Shown: positions 40,840-51,898, counted from the first letter of the stretch. The stretch: DNA of 64,000 bases from Charina bottae (GCA_023362775.1 JALMGJ010000029.1:772001-836000); one strand, 5' to 3'. Notes: a model not told the origin generated them from the sequence alone. Numbers and translations: made by a program.

Positions 40840-41375
40840 AAAGAAAAGAGTCAGCAAGCTGGTCAGACCCCACTTGGAATATTGCGTCCAGTTCTGGGCA
40901 TCCTAGTCCCAAATGGACAGTGAAAGATTGGAATGAGTTTGGTGGAGAGCTACCGAGATGGTGAGAGTCTGGGAATCAAGCCCTGTGAGGAACGATGAAA
41001 GGATCTGGGTATGTTTAGCCTACAGAATAGGTGACTGAGGGAAGATATGATAGCAGTCTTCAAGTATCTCAACGGTTGTCACATAGAGGAGGGAGTGACT
41101 TCTTCTTCTTTACCCCTGTGTTGGGTTCTTTGTCAATGGAGGTCTTCACGCAGAAGCTGGGTGGGCCTCTGTCAGAAATGCCCTAGAGCAGTATTTCTCA
41201 ACCTTAGCAACTTTAAGACGTGTGGACTTCAACTCCCAGAATTCCCCAGGCAGCATAGCTAGCTGGGGAACTCTGGGAGTTGAAGTCCACATGTCTTAAA
41301 TTTGCCAAGATTGAGAAACACTGTCCTAGAGGCTCCTGTGCTGAACAGAGAGTTGAACTAGATGACATTTTTTTA
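40840..41375 (+). mobile_element. CR1 3' region interrupted by hAT MITE
   Basis: CAGACCCCACTTGGAATATTG is the coding end of CR1 RT (RPHLEYC). It is followed by GATATGATAGCAGTCTTCAA and GTTGAACTAGATGACA of the 3' UTR. The unit is split by the MITE at 41189-41323 and no longer codes. Confidence 0.7.
41189..41323. mobile_element. hAT MITE, 'TTCTCAACC' family, 135 bp
   Basis: CAGTATTTCTCAACC to GAGAAACACTG, with mirrored arms AACTCCCAGAATTCC and its partner. TSD CCCTAGAG (41181-41188) versus TCCTAGAG (41324-41331). Confidence 0.9.
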
Positions 41376-41689
41376 GTCAGTAAGTGTACTGTTGCAACCA
41401 CAGGTCATAATATACACCATAAAATTCAGTAAAATAACAGTAGAATGTTAAGATTATAAAATGAACTAATGAAAAGAGTGTTAGATGTAAGAAGGTTAAA
41501 ACAAGATAAAGCCAGAGCTACAACTAATAACTTAAGTACTTTTTTCTAAGTTTAAATTACAGTAGAGCAAAGTAGCAACCTGACTGTGAACAGTTGGAAA
41601 CAGTTCAGTTGTTTGGGGCCTGAGCCTTTGAGTTCACTTACCATAAATAATTTGGCCTAATCTCCTTGTAAATGGGGCAGTGGAGGACG

Positions 41690-42075
41690 TAATGAATAAT
41701 TAGATGACCTCTAATGTCCCTTCCACTGGGGGCGTGGTGGCTCAGCGGGTAAGACGCCAGGCTTGTCGATCGGAAGATTGCAAGTTTGGAGGTTCGAATC
41801 CCTAGCCCTGCGTGCGGAGTGAGCTCCCGCACTAGCTCCAGCTCTTGCCAACCTAGCAATTCGAAAGCATGCAAATGCAAGTAGATTAATAGGTAACAGC
41901 GTTCCACGCGCATCATGCCGGCCACATGACCGTGGAAGTGTCTTCGGACAACGCTGGCTCTTCGGCTAACAAACGGAGATGAGCACCGGCCCCTAGAGTC
42001 GGACACGACTGCACAAATGTGCGGGGGGTACCTTTACCTTTTTTTTTTAATGTCCCTTCCAACTCTATGATTCTA
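41690..42075 (+). mobile_element. CR1 3' terminus split by a SINE
   Basis: GATGACCTCTAATGTCCCTTCCA precedes the SINE, and AATGTCCCTTCCAACTCTATGATTCTAT follows. Together they form the canonical CR1 3' end with its ATTCTAT repeats. Confidence 0.7.
41726..42048 (+). mobile_element. Sauria-type SINE, full length
   Basis: Head GGGCGTGGTGGCTCAGCGGG near 41729; tail GGGGGGTACCTTTACC ending in a T run. Perfect 13-bp TSD AATGTCCCTTCCA (41713-41725 and 42049-42061). It lacks the GGTACCACTTCGGTGGG segment of other copies, a small internal deletion near 41895. Confidence 0.93.
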
Positions 42076-42086
42076 TCATTCTTGTT

Positions 42087-42321
42087 GTTGCTTTTTTAAT
42101 CTGTTCAGTCGTGCCTGATTCTCGGAGACTGTCTGGAGAAGTCCCTGCAGTTTTCTTGGCAAGGTTTTCCAGAAGTGGTTTGCCATTGGCTCCTTCCCAG
42201 GGCTGAGAGAGAGTGACTGGCCCAGGGTCACCCAGCTGGCTTCGTGCCTAAGGCGGGAGTAGAACTCTCAGTCTCCCGGTTGCTAGCCCAGTGCCTTAAC
42301 CACCACACCAAACTGGCTCTT
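42087..42321 (-). mobile_element. tRNA-type SINE, second family, BovB-like tail
   Basis: Minus-strand head GTGGTGTGGTTAAGGCACTG, body ACTGAGAGTTCTACTCCC, and tail AATCAGGCACGACTGAACAG. TSD TCATTCTTGTT (42076-42086 and 42322-42332). Its body is the unit triplicated at 1-296. The tail resembles the BovB 3' end GACACGACTGAACGACTGAA. Confidence 0.88.
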
Positions 42322-42334
42322 CATTCTTGTTACT

Positions 42335-42650
42335 GTATTTTATATCCACTCTCTCTCCTAGGAAGCAATAAGTAAAAAAAAAATCGGCAGAGAAGCCACC
42401 CCATGTCTACTCCTACCATGAGGTCAAAATTGCTGCATTCACATAGACATCAAACAAGTTAGGCTGGATGTTGGTCAGGAAGAAGGTAAAACTATAGGTC
42501 TTCTCCCTGTGATCTAGTTTTTGGTGTGTTATGACAAATTTGACTCATTAAGAGTGACATGAGTCAAAGGGAAGGGGTTTGATTAACACACCAGGAGAAT
42601 GTTCATTTTGTGGCTCTAGAATCAGTGGATGTCCCTTGTCATGCCCTTGT
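42335..42650. other. Unassigned sequence
   Basis: Nothing recognised. Confidence 0.3.
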
Positions 42651-42679
42651 CTATTTGTTGCCCTTGTTGTTGTTGTTGT

Positions 42680-43525
42680 TCAGTCGTTCAGTCGTGTCCG
42701 ACTCTTCGTGACCTCATGGACCATAGCACGCCAGGCCTTCCTGTCCTCCACTGTCTCTCGGAGTTTACTCAAATTCATGTTCATTACATCGGTGATGCTA
42801 TCTAACCATCTCATCCTCTGCCGTCCCCTTCTCCTTTTGCCCTCAGTCTTTCCCAGCATCAGGGTCTTTTCCAGTGAGTCCTCTCTTTGCATTAGGTGGC
42901 CAAAGTATTTGAGCTTCAGCTTCAGCATCTGTCCTTCCAATGAGCAGTCAGGGTTGATTTCCTTTAGGATTGACTGGTTTGACCTCCTTGCAGTCCAAGG
43001 GACTCTCAAGAGTCTTCTCCAGCACCACAGCTCGAAAGCATCAATTCTTCGGCGCTCAGCCTTCCTTATGGTCCAACTCTCACAGCCATACATTGCTACT
43101 GGAAAAACCATAGCTTTAACTATACGGACCTTTGTCGGCAAGGTGATGTCTCTGCTTTTTAATATGCTGTCTAGGTTTGCCATAGCTTTCCTTCCAAGGA
43201 GCAAGCGTCTTTTAATTTCATGGCTGCAGTCACCGTCTGCGGTGATCTTGGAGCCCAAGAAAATAAAATCTGTCACTGCTTCCATTTCTTCCCCTTCTAT
43301 TTGCCAGGAAGTGATGGGACCAGGTGCCATGATCTGGGTTTTTTTAATGTTGAGTTTCAAGCCAGCTTTTGCACTCTCCTCTTTCACCCTCATCAAGAGG
43401 CTCTTTAGTTCCTCTTCACTTTCTGCCATTAGGGTGGTATCGTCTGCATATCTGAGGTTGTTGATATTTTTCCCGGCAATCTTAACTCCGGCTTGTGATT
43501 CATCCAGCCCGGCATTTCTCATGAG
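42680..43525 (-). pseudogene. RTE-BovB RT C-terminal half, subfamily A
   Basis: The open minus frame from about residue 10 of 42680-43546 contains MRNAGLDESQAGVKIA, the active-site NNLRYADDTTLMAESEEEL, MAPGPITSWQIEGEEME, YGCESWTIRKAERRRIDAF and the normal C-terminus KSRTRLND with stop. It lacks endonuclease and RT fingers through 5' truncation at the SINE junction. The first residues of the frame (MRGEPLL) come from the SINE tail. No frameshift is seen within the BovB part. Confidence 0.9.
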
Positions 43526-43529
43526 TAAT

Positions 43530-43846
43530 AAAGGTTCCCCCCGCACAGTTGTGCAGTCGTGTCCGACTCTAGGGGCCGGTGCTCATCTCCGTTTGTTAGC
43601 CGAAGAGCCAGCGTTGTCCGAAGACGCTTCCACGGTCATGTGGCCGGCATGATGCACGTGAAACGCTGTTACCTACCCACCGAAGTGGTACCTATTCATC
43701 TACTTGCATTTGCATGCTTTTGAATTGCTAGGTTGGCAAGAGCTGGAGCTAGTGCGGGAGCTCACTCCGTCACGCGGGGCTAGGGATTCGAACCTAGCTA
43801 GGGAATCGACAAGCCTGGCGTCTTACCCGCTGAGCCACCACGCCCC
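43530..43846 (-). mobile_element. Sauria-type SINE within chimera
   Basis: Nearly full length. Tail GTGCGGGGGGAACCTTTATT joins BovB at about 43528. The head ends GGGGCGTGGTGGCTC at 43846. A short segment next to the B box (43790-43805) is altered. Confidence 0.88.
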
Positions 43847-43859
43847 TTTGTTGCCCTTG

Positions 43860-44515
43860 CTGGGTGTTTATCTGCTGATACATGTAAGAAATAGAAGAAC
43901 TGTGGGCAGGGCTGAAGGACCAATCCTTAGGAGACATTCTGCCCACTATGCAGAAGGAAATGAGAGATATTGCTTTATACATGAAAAGAAGAAAAGGAAA
44001 CATTGAAGGAGAAGCAGCTGCTGGTTAGAGGGGTTGCAAGTCTCTCTATCCAGTGCTTCTCTTCCTTTTTATCTCTTGCCCCAATAATTGAAGGTTGTCA
44101 GCGTTATTTACACCATAAAGACCCAGGCCACTCTCAGAATATGCTCATGTGTGAATACAGATGGATGAAAAAGTTAGTTTCCCTTTCTAGCTCTTTGGCA
44201 AGTGTTCACCAAGCCTGTTCACCCCTTTTCTGTATTGCTTCAAAATACAAATGCCTAAATGGATTGCTTTCTCAAAGTTTCAAAACATTTTTTCACGTTC
44301 TTTTTTAAGTGGAGAGTGGCATTGAAAAGTGTGTCAGTGACTTAATTCAGAATCAGGCCGCATTGTTATTGCACGATCACAGCCTGGACAGGGAAGAAAA
44401 AGTCTGGTGTAGCCAATCAGATGGCAGAGATGGTAACGTAGGCTGATGACTGGAATATTATGATTGGAAATAGCCTGGCATGTTTGCTTGTTTTTGCAAA
44501 GGGAGGCCATGGCCA
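43860..44515. other. Unassigned sequence
   Basis: No gene or repeat recognised. Confidence 0.3.
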
Positions 44516-44519
44516 GGGG

Positions 44520-45450
44520 GATTTTGCCCAGTTCCAGCTGGTATGGCAGTTATGGCTTTGCCTGGAACAGGGACCTAGCGACAGTAACACATGCTCTCAT
44601 AACCACACAGTTGGACTTTTGTGATGCACTCTACAGAAATTGAAGTTAAGTCAGCAATCCATATGCCCACTGGCACTAGACTCCATGAAACTATTTGCTC
44701 ATAAGTATTCACACCCTAAGTAAAGGTAAAGGTTCCCCCCGCACATTTGTGCAGTCGTGTCCGCCTCTAGGGGCCGGTGCTCATCTCCGTTTGTTAGCCG
44801 AAGAGCCAGCGTTGTCCGAAGACGCTTCCACGGTCATGTGGCCGCATGACACACGCGGAACGCTGTTACCTACCCACTGAAGTGGTACCTATTCATCTAC
44901 TTGCATTTGCATGCTTTCGAATTGCTAGGTTGGCAAGAGCTGGAGCTAGTGCGGGAGCTCACTCCGCATGCGGGGCTAGGGATTCAAACCTCCGAACTTG
45001 CGATCTTCCGATCAACAAGCCTGGCATCTTACCCGCTGAGCCACCACACCCCTTGAATTCACACCCTAGTCACCTCCTAATTGGACTATTGCAACATGGT
45101 CTACATGGGGCTGCCCTTGAAGACCCTTCAGAAGCTTCAGCTGGTCCAGAATGCTTACACCATGGGTGTGTGAGCTGCACTGCCTTCCAATAGTGTGCAA
45201 TTCAAGGTGCTGTTGTTAACGCTCTACATGGCACGGGGCCAGGTTACTTGCTGGTTACTTGGGCTATCGCTGGTGGTTTCTGCCTATCCCACCAGATCTG
45301 GCAGGGCACTCCAGGTCCCCTCGATGGAACAATGTCACTCGGCAAGTCCTGAGAAGCATTCCTCTGACACAGGACCTGCTTTATGGAACCTCCTCCTCCT
45401 GGAGATATGGACTGCCCCAACCCTGTTGACCTTCTGAAGACCTGGTTTTT
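44520..45450 (+). pseudogene. L2-clade LINE C-terminal region, decayed, split by SINE
   Basis: Near 44590-44640 the translation resembles LATVTHALITTQLDFCDALY. After the SINE (44719-45056), 45069-45190 resembles LDYCNMVYMGLPLKTLQKLQ, and 45190-45440 the later GPGYL and LWN blocks. The LDYCN-type block is present twice, so two overlapping copies, or a duplication, may be involved. Many frame breaks. Confidence 0.6.
44719..45056 (-). mobile_element. Sauria-type SINE, full length
   Basis: Tail GGTAAAGGTTCCCCCC on the left, tRNA-like head on the right. Perfect 12-bp TSD ATTCACACCCTA (44707-44718 and 45057-45068). Confidence 0.93.
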
Positions 45451-45454
45451 CCCC

Positions 45455-46255
45455 AAGGACTTGGGCCAGAATGCTAATGGAGCAGGATGGGCCTGCTTCA
45501 GGTTCCTTCCACCAAACAGTATCACCTGGCGGGGGCTGCTATGCCTTCAGGGATAACAGTGTTGTCCCTATGGAACAACATTTGCCCCAGGATTCAGATG
45601 GCCTTGACTCACTGACCCAAATGTTGATGGTTTCCTGGGCATTGGACCAGAGTCAGGGATGAACCTATTCAGAAATGGAAGGTCTTGAATGAAATATGCA
45701 ATGTGTTCTTCTCTCAATGTGTTTGCTGTGTGTGGTTTTCAGTTCCGTCGTTTCCATACAGTACCTCTAACCAACTGTAATCCAGAGAGGCAAGTAGGTT
45801 GGCCATACAGATCACATCAAATCAATCAATCCGTCAATAAATTCTGGCACCAAGACAAGGAATATATTTGCCCTACATTAACACATGGATTTGAAAACCA
45901 TTTCACAGTTTGCAAGAAGAAAAATCTCACATGCACAAGAAGGGAACCATGAAAAGAATACATCCATTCTTCATTAGAAGTCATGCGTTCTTGAATGTAC
46001 AAAGTCCAGCATTTGTTGCTAATTGCTACCATACTGTTGGCTTTATTATTTGATGCTATTTTAAGTAGCTGTTGAAGTTATTTCATTTGGGTTCTTGTCC
46101 TTATATTTAAATGTGGTTTCCCGTGCTGAAGAGCATTTAAGGAAATTCATACCATTCCTCAATCAATAAATACATTTTGTATTCTGCTTTGTATTTTATC
46201 ATTCTACCCAAAGCAGTTGGACAGATGACAGCACTGTCACATAAGATTTTGAGGT
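45455..46255. other. Unassigned sequence
   Basis: No gene or repeat recognised. Confidence 0.3.
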
Positions 46256-46289
46256 TGGGTGAAAAACGGTTATGAGTTCTTGGACCAAG

Positions 46290-46440
46290 CAAGTTTGCGA
46301 TGGGGGTGTCAACAAAGTTGAGTGACCGTGCAATTGAGGTTACATGTGTTCCACGTAAAATGAGGGCACGGTTTGATCACACAGTGTGGGTGCCATTTTG
46401 ACTTCTTTGACACCCCTTGCAGGCACCTCCAGTTGCACCT
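46290..46440. mobile_element. Decayed 'AAGATGG' MITE
   Basis: GGGTGTCAACAAAGTTGAG on the left and GTGCCATTTTGACTTCTTTG followed by ACACCCCTTGCAG on the right. Confidence 0.4.
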
Positions 46441-46777
46441 TAAAGTGCCACGCTAGAGTTGTCCACTTAGAAGTAAGGCTCTTATATTCAGTGGGATTTG
46501 CTTCCAGGTAATTCCTTGCTCAGTTTCTTCTCTGACTACTACAGCACACCGAATGCAAATCGTTTCTGGAATCACTTAGATAAGCATGTGGGTCCTGGGA
46601 TTGTAATACATTTTACTGTTTTAATTTCAGCCATTTTTTTGTTCCTTCCAAGTTGTGGAGCAAGCCAATAAAACAGAATCTGGAAAAAAAATGCCTTCCA
46701 AATGGAGGCCTTACATTATACCTGCACGTTTGATTTCATAGGAAATGGCATTTACTGAAAACACTCTCGGATAAGAC

Positions 46778-46800
46778 ATTGCCAAGGTTGAGAAACACTG
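46778..46800. mobile_element. hAT MITE single-end relic
   Basis: CATTGCCAAGGTTGAGAAAC plus ACTG is the right terminus of the 'TTCTCAACC' family, without its partner. Confidence 0.55.
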
Positions 46801-46984
46801 CCATACAATTTCCTGATTGCATCATTAAAAATACACTCCATTTCCTTTCAGGTTAATGTCTTTAACCATTTCTTTCTTTATTTATTTTGCAAAGCTTTGA
46901 TTCGTCAATACACAAGTCACGTTCTGCCTAAGATTTTGAGATACAGGCAGCAGCCTGGTTTACAATGGACGGTTATATCAATAC

Positions 46985-47562
46985 ACATCTATGAACTGTT
47001 AATACGCATCCATGAACACCAACTAGCAGTCAGAAGACATGATGAAAACTCCTTAATCTCACAGCACATGGACAGACTTAACCATACTTTCAACTGGGAA
47101 ACTGTGAGCATATTAAACCAAGCCAAATCCAAAAACGCTAGAGAATTCCTGGAAGCTTGGCACTCAGACAAAGCAGCCATCAACGGACACATAGAGGTAA
47201 ACAACATTTACATACCATTCATAAGAGACAATAGAAAAGCCAGAAGATCAGAACACCTCTTGGCCAGCAATCAACAAGAAGATATGCAAAGATTAACAGC
47301 AAGATTAGCAGCAGAGGAGCAATCAAACAACACAATAGACCCTAATCAAGGAACTATTAACTCAGTCAATCAACCAAGCAGCACACAACAACCCAATCAA
47401 GGTACTACTAAGGAGAGTACAACACCCCCACCAAAACAGGCAGGACAAGCCAGGGTATATAAACAGAGAGCAAGTTCCACTCCCTTTTCGCACTGAAGAT
47501 GTTGCCTAGCCTGGCAATGAAACCTCTGCAAGAAAACAACAAGGCTCAGAGAGCACCAAGGA
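46985..47562 (+). pseudogene. Penelope-like element C-terminus and 3' terminal repeat
   Basis: The frame 46897-47496 from about residue 30 reads LLIRIHEHQLAVRRHDENSL, NHTFNWETVSILNQAKSKNA, EFLEAWHSDKAAINGH and YIPFIRDNRKA. This resembles the region C-terminal to the GIY-YIG endonuclease in Penelope-like elements, including a conserved 'W...' block. The Q/N-rich tail (DPNQGTINS) matches the minus frame at 1101-1541. RT and most of the endonuclease are missing through 5' truncation. The 3' end carries a hammerhead core and stops at CCAAGGACTCC, as at 1044 and 33341. Confidence 0.75.
47484..47536 (+). ncRNA. Hammerhead ribozyme-like motif
   Basis: CTTTTCGCA, core CTGAAGA (47493-47499), stem II TTGCC-TAGCCT-GGCAA, GAAA (47519-47522), then CCTC with predicted cleavage after CUC, then TGCAAGAAAAC. 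Stem I pairs GCA/TGC and TTTT/AAAA around an internal loop. All core bases are intact. Confidence 0.68.
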
Positions 47563-47564
47563 CT

Positions 47565-47920
47565 CCAACGAAATAACTGTTCTGATGGACCAGGTTTGCA
47601 TAGATTTCACTCATATCCATCCCAGCGTTCTGTACTTAGAACTGTTTGAGGAGGGCTTTCTATTTTCTTTCAGTGCAGTGGAAAAGTTACCATTGTTCAT
47701 TTGGTCTGTGACCATGAACTGAATAAAGTAAATTAAGTAAAAGTTAAGCTTTAATCCTATTCATCATTCAGGGCATTAGAAAAGGGGCATTGGAAGGAAA
47801 GGTGAAGTCTCTCTCAAGTTACTCTCAACTCCTAGGGCCTAAACGTCCTTGGCTGTGTTTGTGTGAATAATTAATATGGACGTTGCTTGCCTATTGCTTC
47901 TTCGCAGACATTTTCTAAAT
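47565..47920. other. Unassigned sequence
   Basis: Nothing recognised. Confidence 0.3.
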
Positions 47921-47924
47921 GGTC

Positions 47925-48012
47925 CAGTCTAGCCTACAGCTCTGTGGTTTCCTGATGGTCTCCCATCCAGCGGGTCAACTGGCCCGCATTGCTTAGCTTT
48001 TGAGGATCTAGG
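47925..48012 (-). repeat. 5S rRNA-derived fragment
   Basis: Minus strand: AAAAGCTAAGCAATGCGGGC, then GCTGGATGGGAGACCATCAG and GAGCTGTAGGCTAG. These correspond in order to the 3' half of 5S rRNA. Diverged and incomplete, so a pseudogene or SINE head. Confidence 0.6.
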
Positions 48013-48014
48013 TG

Positions 48015-49065
48015 TTGCCACTTGCTGCAGACTCAAATTCAGAGATCGATGACAGCACTTTGACACGCAGGATTTCTAAGTATTTCAAATGCAATGCAGA
48101 ACTGACTCAAGGCACGCACACGCCTGCTTTCCTTAGCAATGAAGAGGGAAACTAAGCAAGACAGACAGGTTTTCATTTCCAAATGAGGGGTAAGTCTTTT
48201 CCTCTGAATGTCTTTTCATTGTAACCCCATTCATCAATCCCCTTCACTCTTTGCATATTTATTTTGACAAACTGGGAAAATAATAAATTCCATAGCTAAG
48301 AGCCGGTTTATATGTACATAAATATATAATGCTGTGAATGCAAGAGATTAAAAAATAAAATTCAACTATCAGTTGCAAATTGTGCACGAGGGCCAGGGGA
48401 AGGTTTCCTTGCAGTAAATATTTTTCACAGGTTTTCTCCCCTGTGGCTCTTTCCAACACCTGCTGCAGGACCCGTGGAATTTTTCCGATGCCCAGCAGGT
48501 AGGAGCAACTCAGGAGGGAAATTTTAACATCTCTCCTGCTCAAGATTTTTATCTTGCATGTGCATATCCTCCTTGCAGATCAACCTGTTGATCTGTTCTC
48601 CTCCCCATTAGCAATTCTCAAGAGCCCCCACCAGAGACGTGCCTGCATATAAATTGGATTTTTTAAAAAAAGGCTGCGCTCAGCAACTCTCCCCCATCTC
48701 CATCCCTGAATTATCTGCTAATTCTTGCTTTTCTCATTGGACAATGCCGAAATGTAATTTAGGCGTTCCATTTATCCCACGTTATAAAGAGAGTCTCAAG
48801 ACATCAATCTGATGCCTCATTGTTCCTGAGGATATGAGCGAAGAGCCGGAATGATTTGCGATGGAATTAAAATGAGGCAACCAGATGCATAAGGCTGAAT
48901 AAGTCAACTTAGGGGAGGATCGGAGAAAAACGAACAACACAATAAATTAAAGATATGGCAAACTGGAGGGAGTGTTCTGGATATGAACATAATCTTAAAG
49001 CGAATCAATTAACATTTAATAGGTATTACAGAAGGATTAAAGCACAAACGCGTGCAAACACAAAC
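48015..49065. other. Unassigned sequence, no transposon traces
   Basis: About 1 kb with no recognisable repeat, unusual here. The stretch 48700-48990 has balanced composition and no low complexity. No coding frame with domain support. Confidence 0.3.
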
Positions 49066-49069
49066 AGAT

Positions 49070-49315
49070 TTCTACCTCCTCAGGTCAAACCCAAGCGACT
49101 CCCACCTTGATAGGCTTCAGGAAATGATTAAAAACCGAACCATTTTTGTTACTGGTGTCACCATCTATTTTTATTGCACTTTAGTTGCCTGCTTTTATCT
49201 GTGGCTTCATTGCTTATTGCAGGTAATTGTTCCAGGGATACTTTATTGTTATGGCTGTAATCTGCTGAGAACCTCTTGACTGCAGCAGACACAATAAATA
49301 AATAAATAAATAAAT
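49070..49315 (+). mobile_element. L2-type LINE C-terminus and tail
   Basis: HLDRLQEMIKNRTIF in the frame 49052-49279 resembles the LINE C-terminal block. GCTGAGAACCTCTTGACTGC and (AATA)n at 49290-49312 form the tail. Confidence 0.45.
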
Positions 49316-49409
49316 CTCCCAAAGCATTAAAAACAGGATTATTGTTTGGATGGTTGGTTGGTTTATAATCCACTCAAGAAGAAAGGGAAGTCTGTTGATT
49401 TGTTGTTGT

Positions 49410-51894
49410 TCAGTCGTTTAGTCGTGTCCGACTCTTCGTGACCTCATGGACCATAGCACGCCAGGCCTTCCTGTCCTCCACTGTCACCCGGAGTTTACTC
49501 AAATTCATGTTCATTACATCGGTGATGCTATCTAACCATCTCATCCTCTGCCGTCCCCTTCTCCTTTTGCCTTCGGTCTTTCCCAGCATCAGGGTCTTTT
49601 CCAGTGAGTCCTCTCTTCGCATTAGGTGGCCAAAGTATTTGAGCTTCAGCTTCAGTATCTGTCCTTCCAATGAGCAGTCAGGGTTGATTTCCTTTAGGAT
49701 TGACTGGTTTGACCTCCTTGCAGTCCAAGGGACTCTCAACAGTCTTCTCCAGCACCACAGTTCGAAAGCATCAATTCTTCGGCGCTCAGCCTTCCTTATG
49801 GTCCAACTCTCACAGCCATACATTACTACTGGAAAAACCATAGCTTTAACTATACGGACCTTTGTCGGCAAGGTGATGTCTCTGCTTCTTAATATGCTGT
49901 CTAGGTGCCATAGCTTTCCTCCCAAGGAGCAAGCGTCTTTTAATTTCATGGCTGCAGTCACCGTCTGCGGTGATCTTGGAGCCCAAGAAAATAAAATCTG
50001 TCACTGCTTCCATTTCTTCCCCTTCTATTGCCAGGAAGTGATGGGACCAGATGCCATGATCTGAGTTTTTTTAATGTTGAGTTTCAAGCCAGCTTTTGCA
50101 CTCTCCTCTTTCACCCTCATCAAGAGGCTCTTTAGTTCCTCTTCACTTTCTGCCATTAGGGTGGTATCGTCTGCATATCTGAGGTTGTTGATATTTCTCC
50201 TGGCAATCTTAACTCCAGCTTGTGATTCATCCAGCCCGGCATTTCTCATGATGTACTCTGCATATAAGTTGAATAAGCAGGGTTATAATATCGTCGTACT
50301 TTGTCGTACTCCTTTCCCAATTTTCAACCAATCGGTTGTTCCATGTCCGGTTCTAACTGTTGCTTCTTGACCCGCATACAGGTTTCTCAGGAGACAGGTA
50401 AGGTGGTCTGGTACTCCCATCTCTTTAAGAATTTGCCACAGTTTGTTGTGATCCACACAATCAAAGGCTTTAGCGTAGTCAATGAAGCAGAAGTAGATGT
50501 TTTTCTGGAACTCTCTTGCTTTTTCCATGATCCAGTGAATGTTGGCAATCTGATCTCTAGTTCCTCTGCCTCTTCGAAACCCAGCTTGCACTTCTGGTAG
50601 TTCTCGGTTCACATACTGCTGAAGCCTAGCTTGTAGGATTTTGAGCATAACCTTGCTAGCATGTGAAATGAGCGCAATTGTTCGGTAGTTTGAACATTCT
50701 TTGGCATTGCCCTTCTTTGGAATTGGAACGTAAACTGACCTTTTCCAATCCTGTGGCCACTGTTGAGTTTTCCAAATTTGTTGGCATATTGAGTGCAGCA
50801 CTTTAACACCATCATCTTTTAGGATTTTAAATAGCTCAGCTGGGATACTGTCTTCTCCGCTAGCTTTGTTGTTAGTAATGCTTCCTAAGGCCCACTTGAC
50901 TTCACTCTCTAGGATGTCCGGCTCAAGCTCAGTGACCACACCATCGTATTTATCAGGGATATTAAGATCTTTCTTGTATAGTTCTTCTGTGTATTCTTGC
51001 CACCTCTTCTTAATCTCTTCTGCTTCTGTTAGGTCCCTGCCTTTTTTGTCCTTTATCATGCCCATCTTTGCACAAAACGTTCCCTTGATATCTCAGATTT
51101 TCTTGAAGAGATCTCTAGTCTTCCCCATTCTATTGTTTTCCTCGATTTCTTTGCACTGTTCATTTAAGAAGGCCGCCTTATCTCTCATTGCTATTCTCTG
51201 GAAATCTGCATTCAGTTGGTTATATTTTCCCCTTTCTCCCTTGCCTTTTGCTTCCCTTCTTTCCTCAGCTATTTGTAAAGCTTCATCAGTCAGCCACTTT
51301 GCTTTCTTGCATTTCTTTTTCTTTGGGGTGGTTTTAGTTGCTGCCTCCTGTACAATGTTACAAACCTCCATCCATAGTTCTTCAGGCACTCTGTCTACCA
51401 GATCTAATCCTTTAAATCTATTCCTCACCTCCACTGTATATTCATAAGGGATATGATTTAGGTCATACCTGAGTGGTCTAGTGGTTTTCTCTATGTTCTT
51501 CAATCTAAGCCTAAATTTTGCGATAAGAAGCTCATGATCTGAGCCACAGTCAGCTCCAGGTCTTGTTTCTGCTGATTGTATAGAGCAGGGCTTTCCAAAG
51601 TTTTTCCCGCGGCGACACACCAACCGGCGTTGGTGTGTCGCCGCGGGAAAACCCGGAAGTGCGGCAGCGCGCAAAAACCCGGAAGCGCTGCTGCTCCTGC
51701 TTTCGGGTTTTGCGCACTGCAGTTGGTGTGTCACCGTGGGAAAACCCGGAAGCGCTGATGATGATCAGCGCTTCTGGGTTGTGTGGCGACACACCAGACT
51801 GTGTGTGGCGACACACTTTTGTGTCACGACACACAGTTTGGAAAGCTCTGGTATAGAGCTTCTCCATCTTTGGCTGCAAAGTATATAATCAATC

Positions 51895-51898
<4 letters not shown>
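49410..51898 (-). pseudogene. BovB endonuclease end, linker and RT, frameshifted
   Basis: Minus order: DCGSDHELLIAKFRLRLKN (endonuclease end, HELL box, near 51560), a basic linker with TKTTPKKKKCKKAKW, then RT (frame 51065-50283) with YVPIPKKGNAKECSNYRT, QAGFRRGRGTRDQIANI and FCFIDYAKAFDCVDHNKLW (catalytic aspartate). A break in GVRQG... follows at about 50290, then NNLRYADDTTLMA (50249-50025), then the C-terminal part to KSRTRLND (49961-49410). Breaks at about 51080, 50290, 50030 and 49910 make it a pseudogene. In a shared ~850-bp overlap it is closely similar to 42680-43525. Confidence 0.9.
51586..51850. mobile_element. hAT MITE, 'GAGCTTTCC' family, 265 bp, inside BovB
   Basis: CAGGGCTTTCCAAAG to TTTGGAAAGCTCTG, GGCGACACACC-type subterminal repeats. 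Perfect TSD GTATAGAG (51578-51585 and 51851-51858). BovB homology resumes immediately after it. Confidence 0.93.

Larger units (their letters stand above)
42667..43846 (-). mobile_element. Chimeric SINE-BovB retrocopy
   Basis: On the minus strand it reads: SINE head (43846), SINE tail (about 43530), then BovB interior to the BovB 3' end (42667). One TSD bounds the whole unit: TTTGTTGCCCTTG at 42654-42666 and 43847-43859. No duplication surrounds either component alone. The simplest reading is a template switch from BovB RNA to SINE RNA during target-primed reverse transcription. Confidence 0.85.
49399..51898 (-). mobile_element. RTE-BovB LINE, subfamily A, 5'-truncated
   Basis: About 2.5 kb on the minus strand, from the GTCGGACACGACT 3' tail (about 49399-49430) to sequence upstream of the endonuclease end. 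It contains a hAT insertion at 51586-51850 and ends at an AT repeat (51897). Coding capacity is broken by several shifts. Confidence 0.9.
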
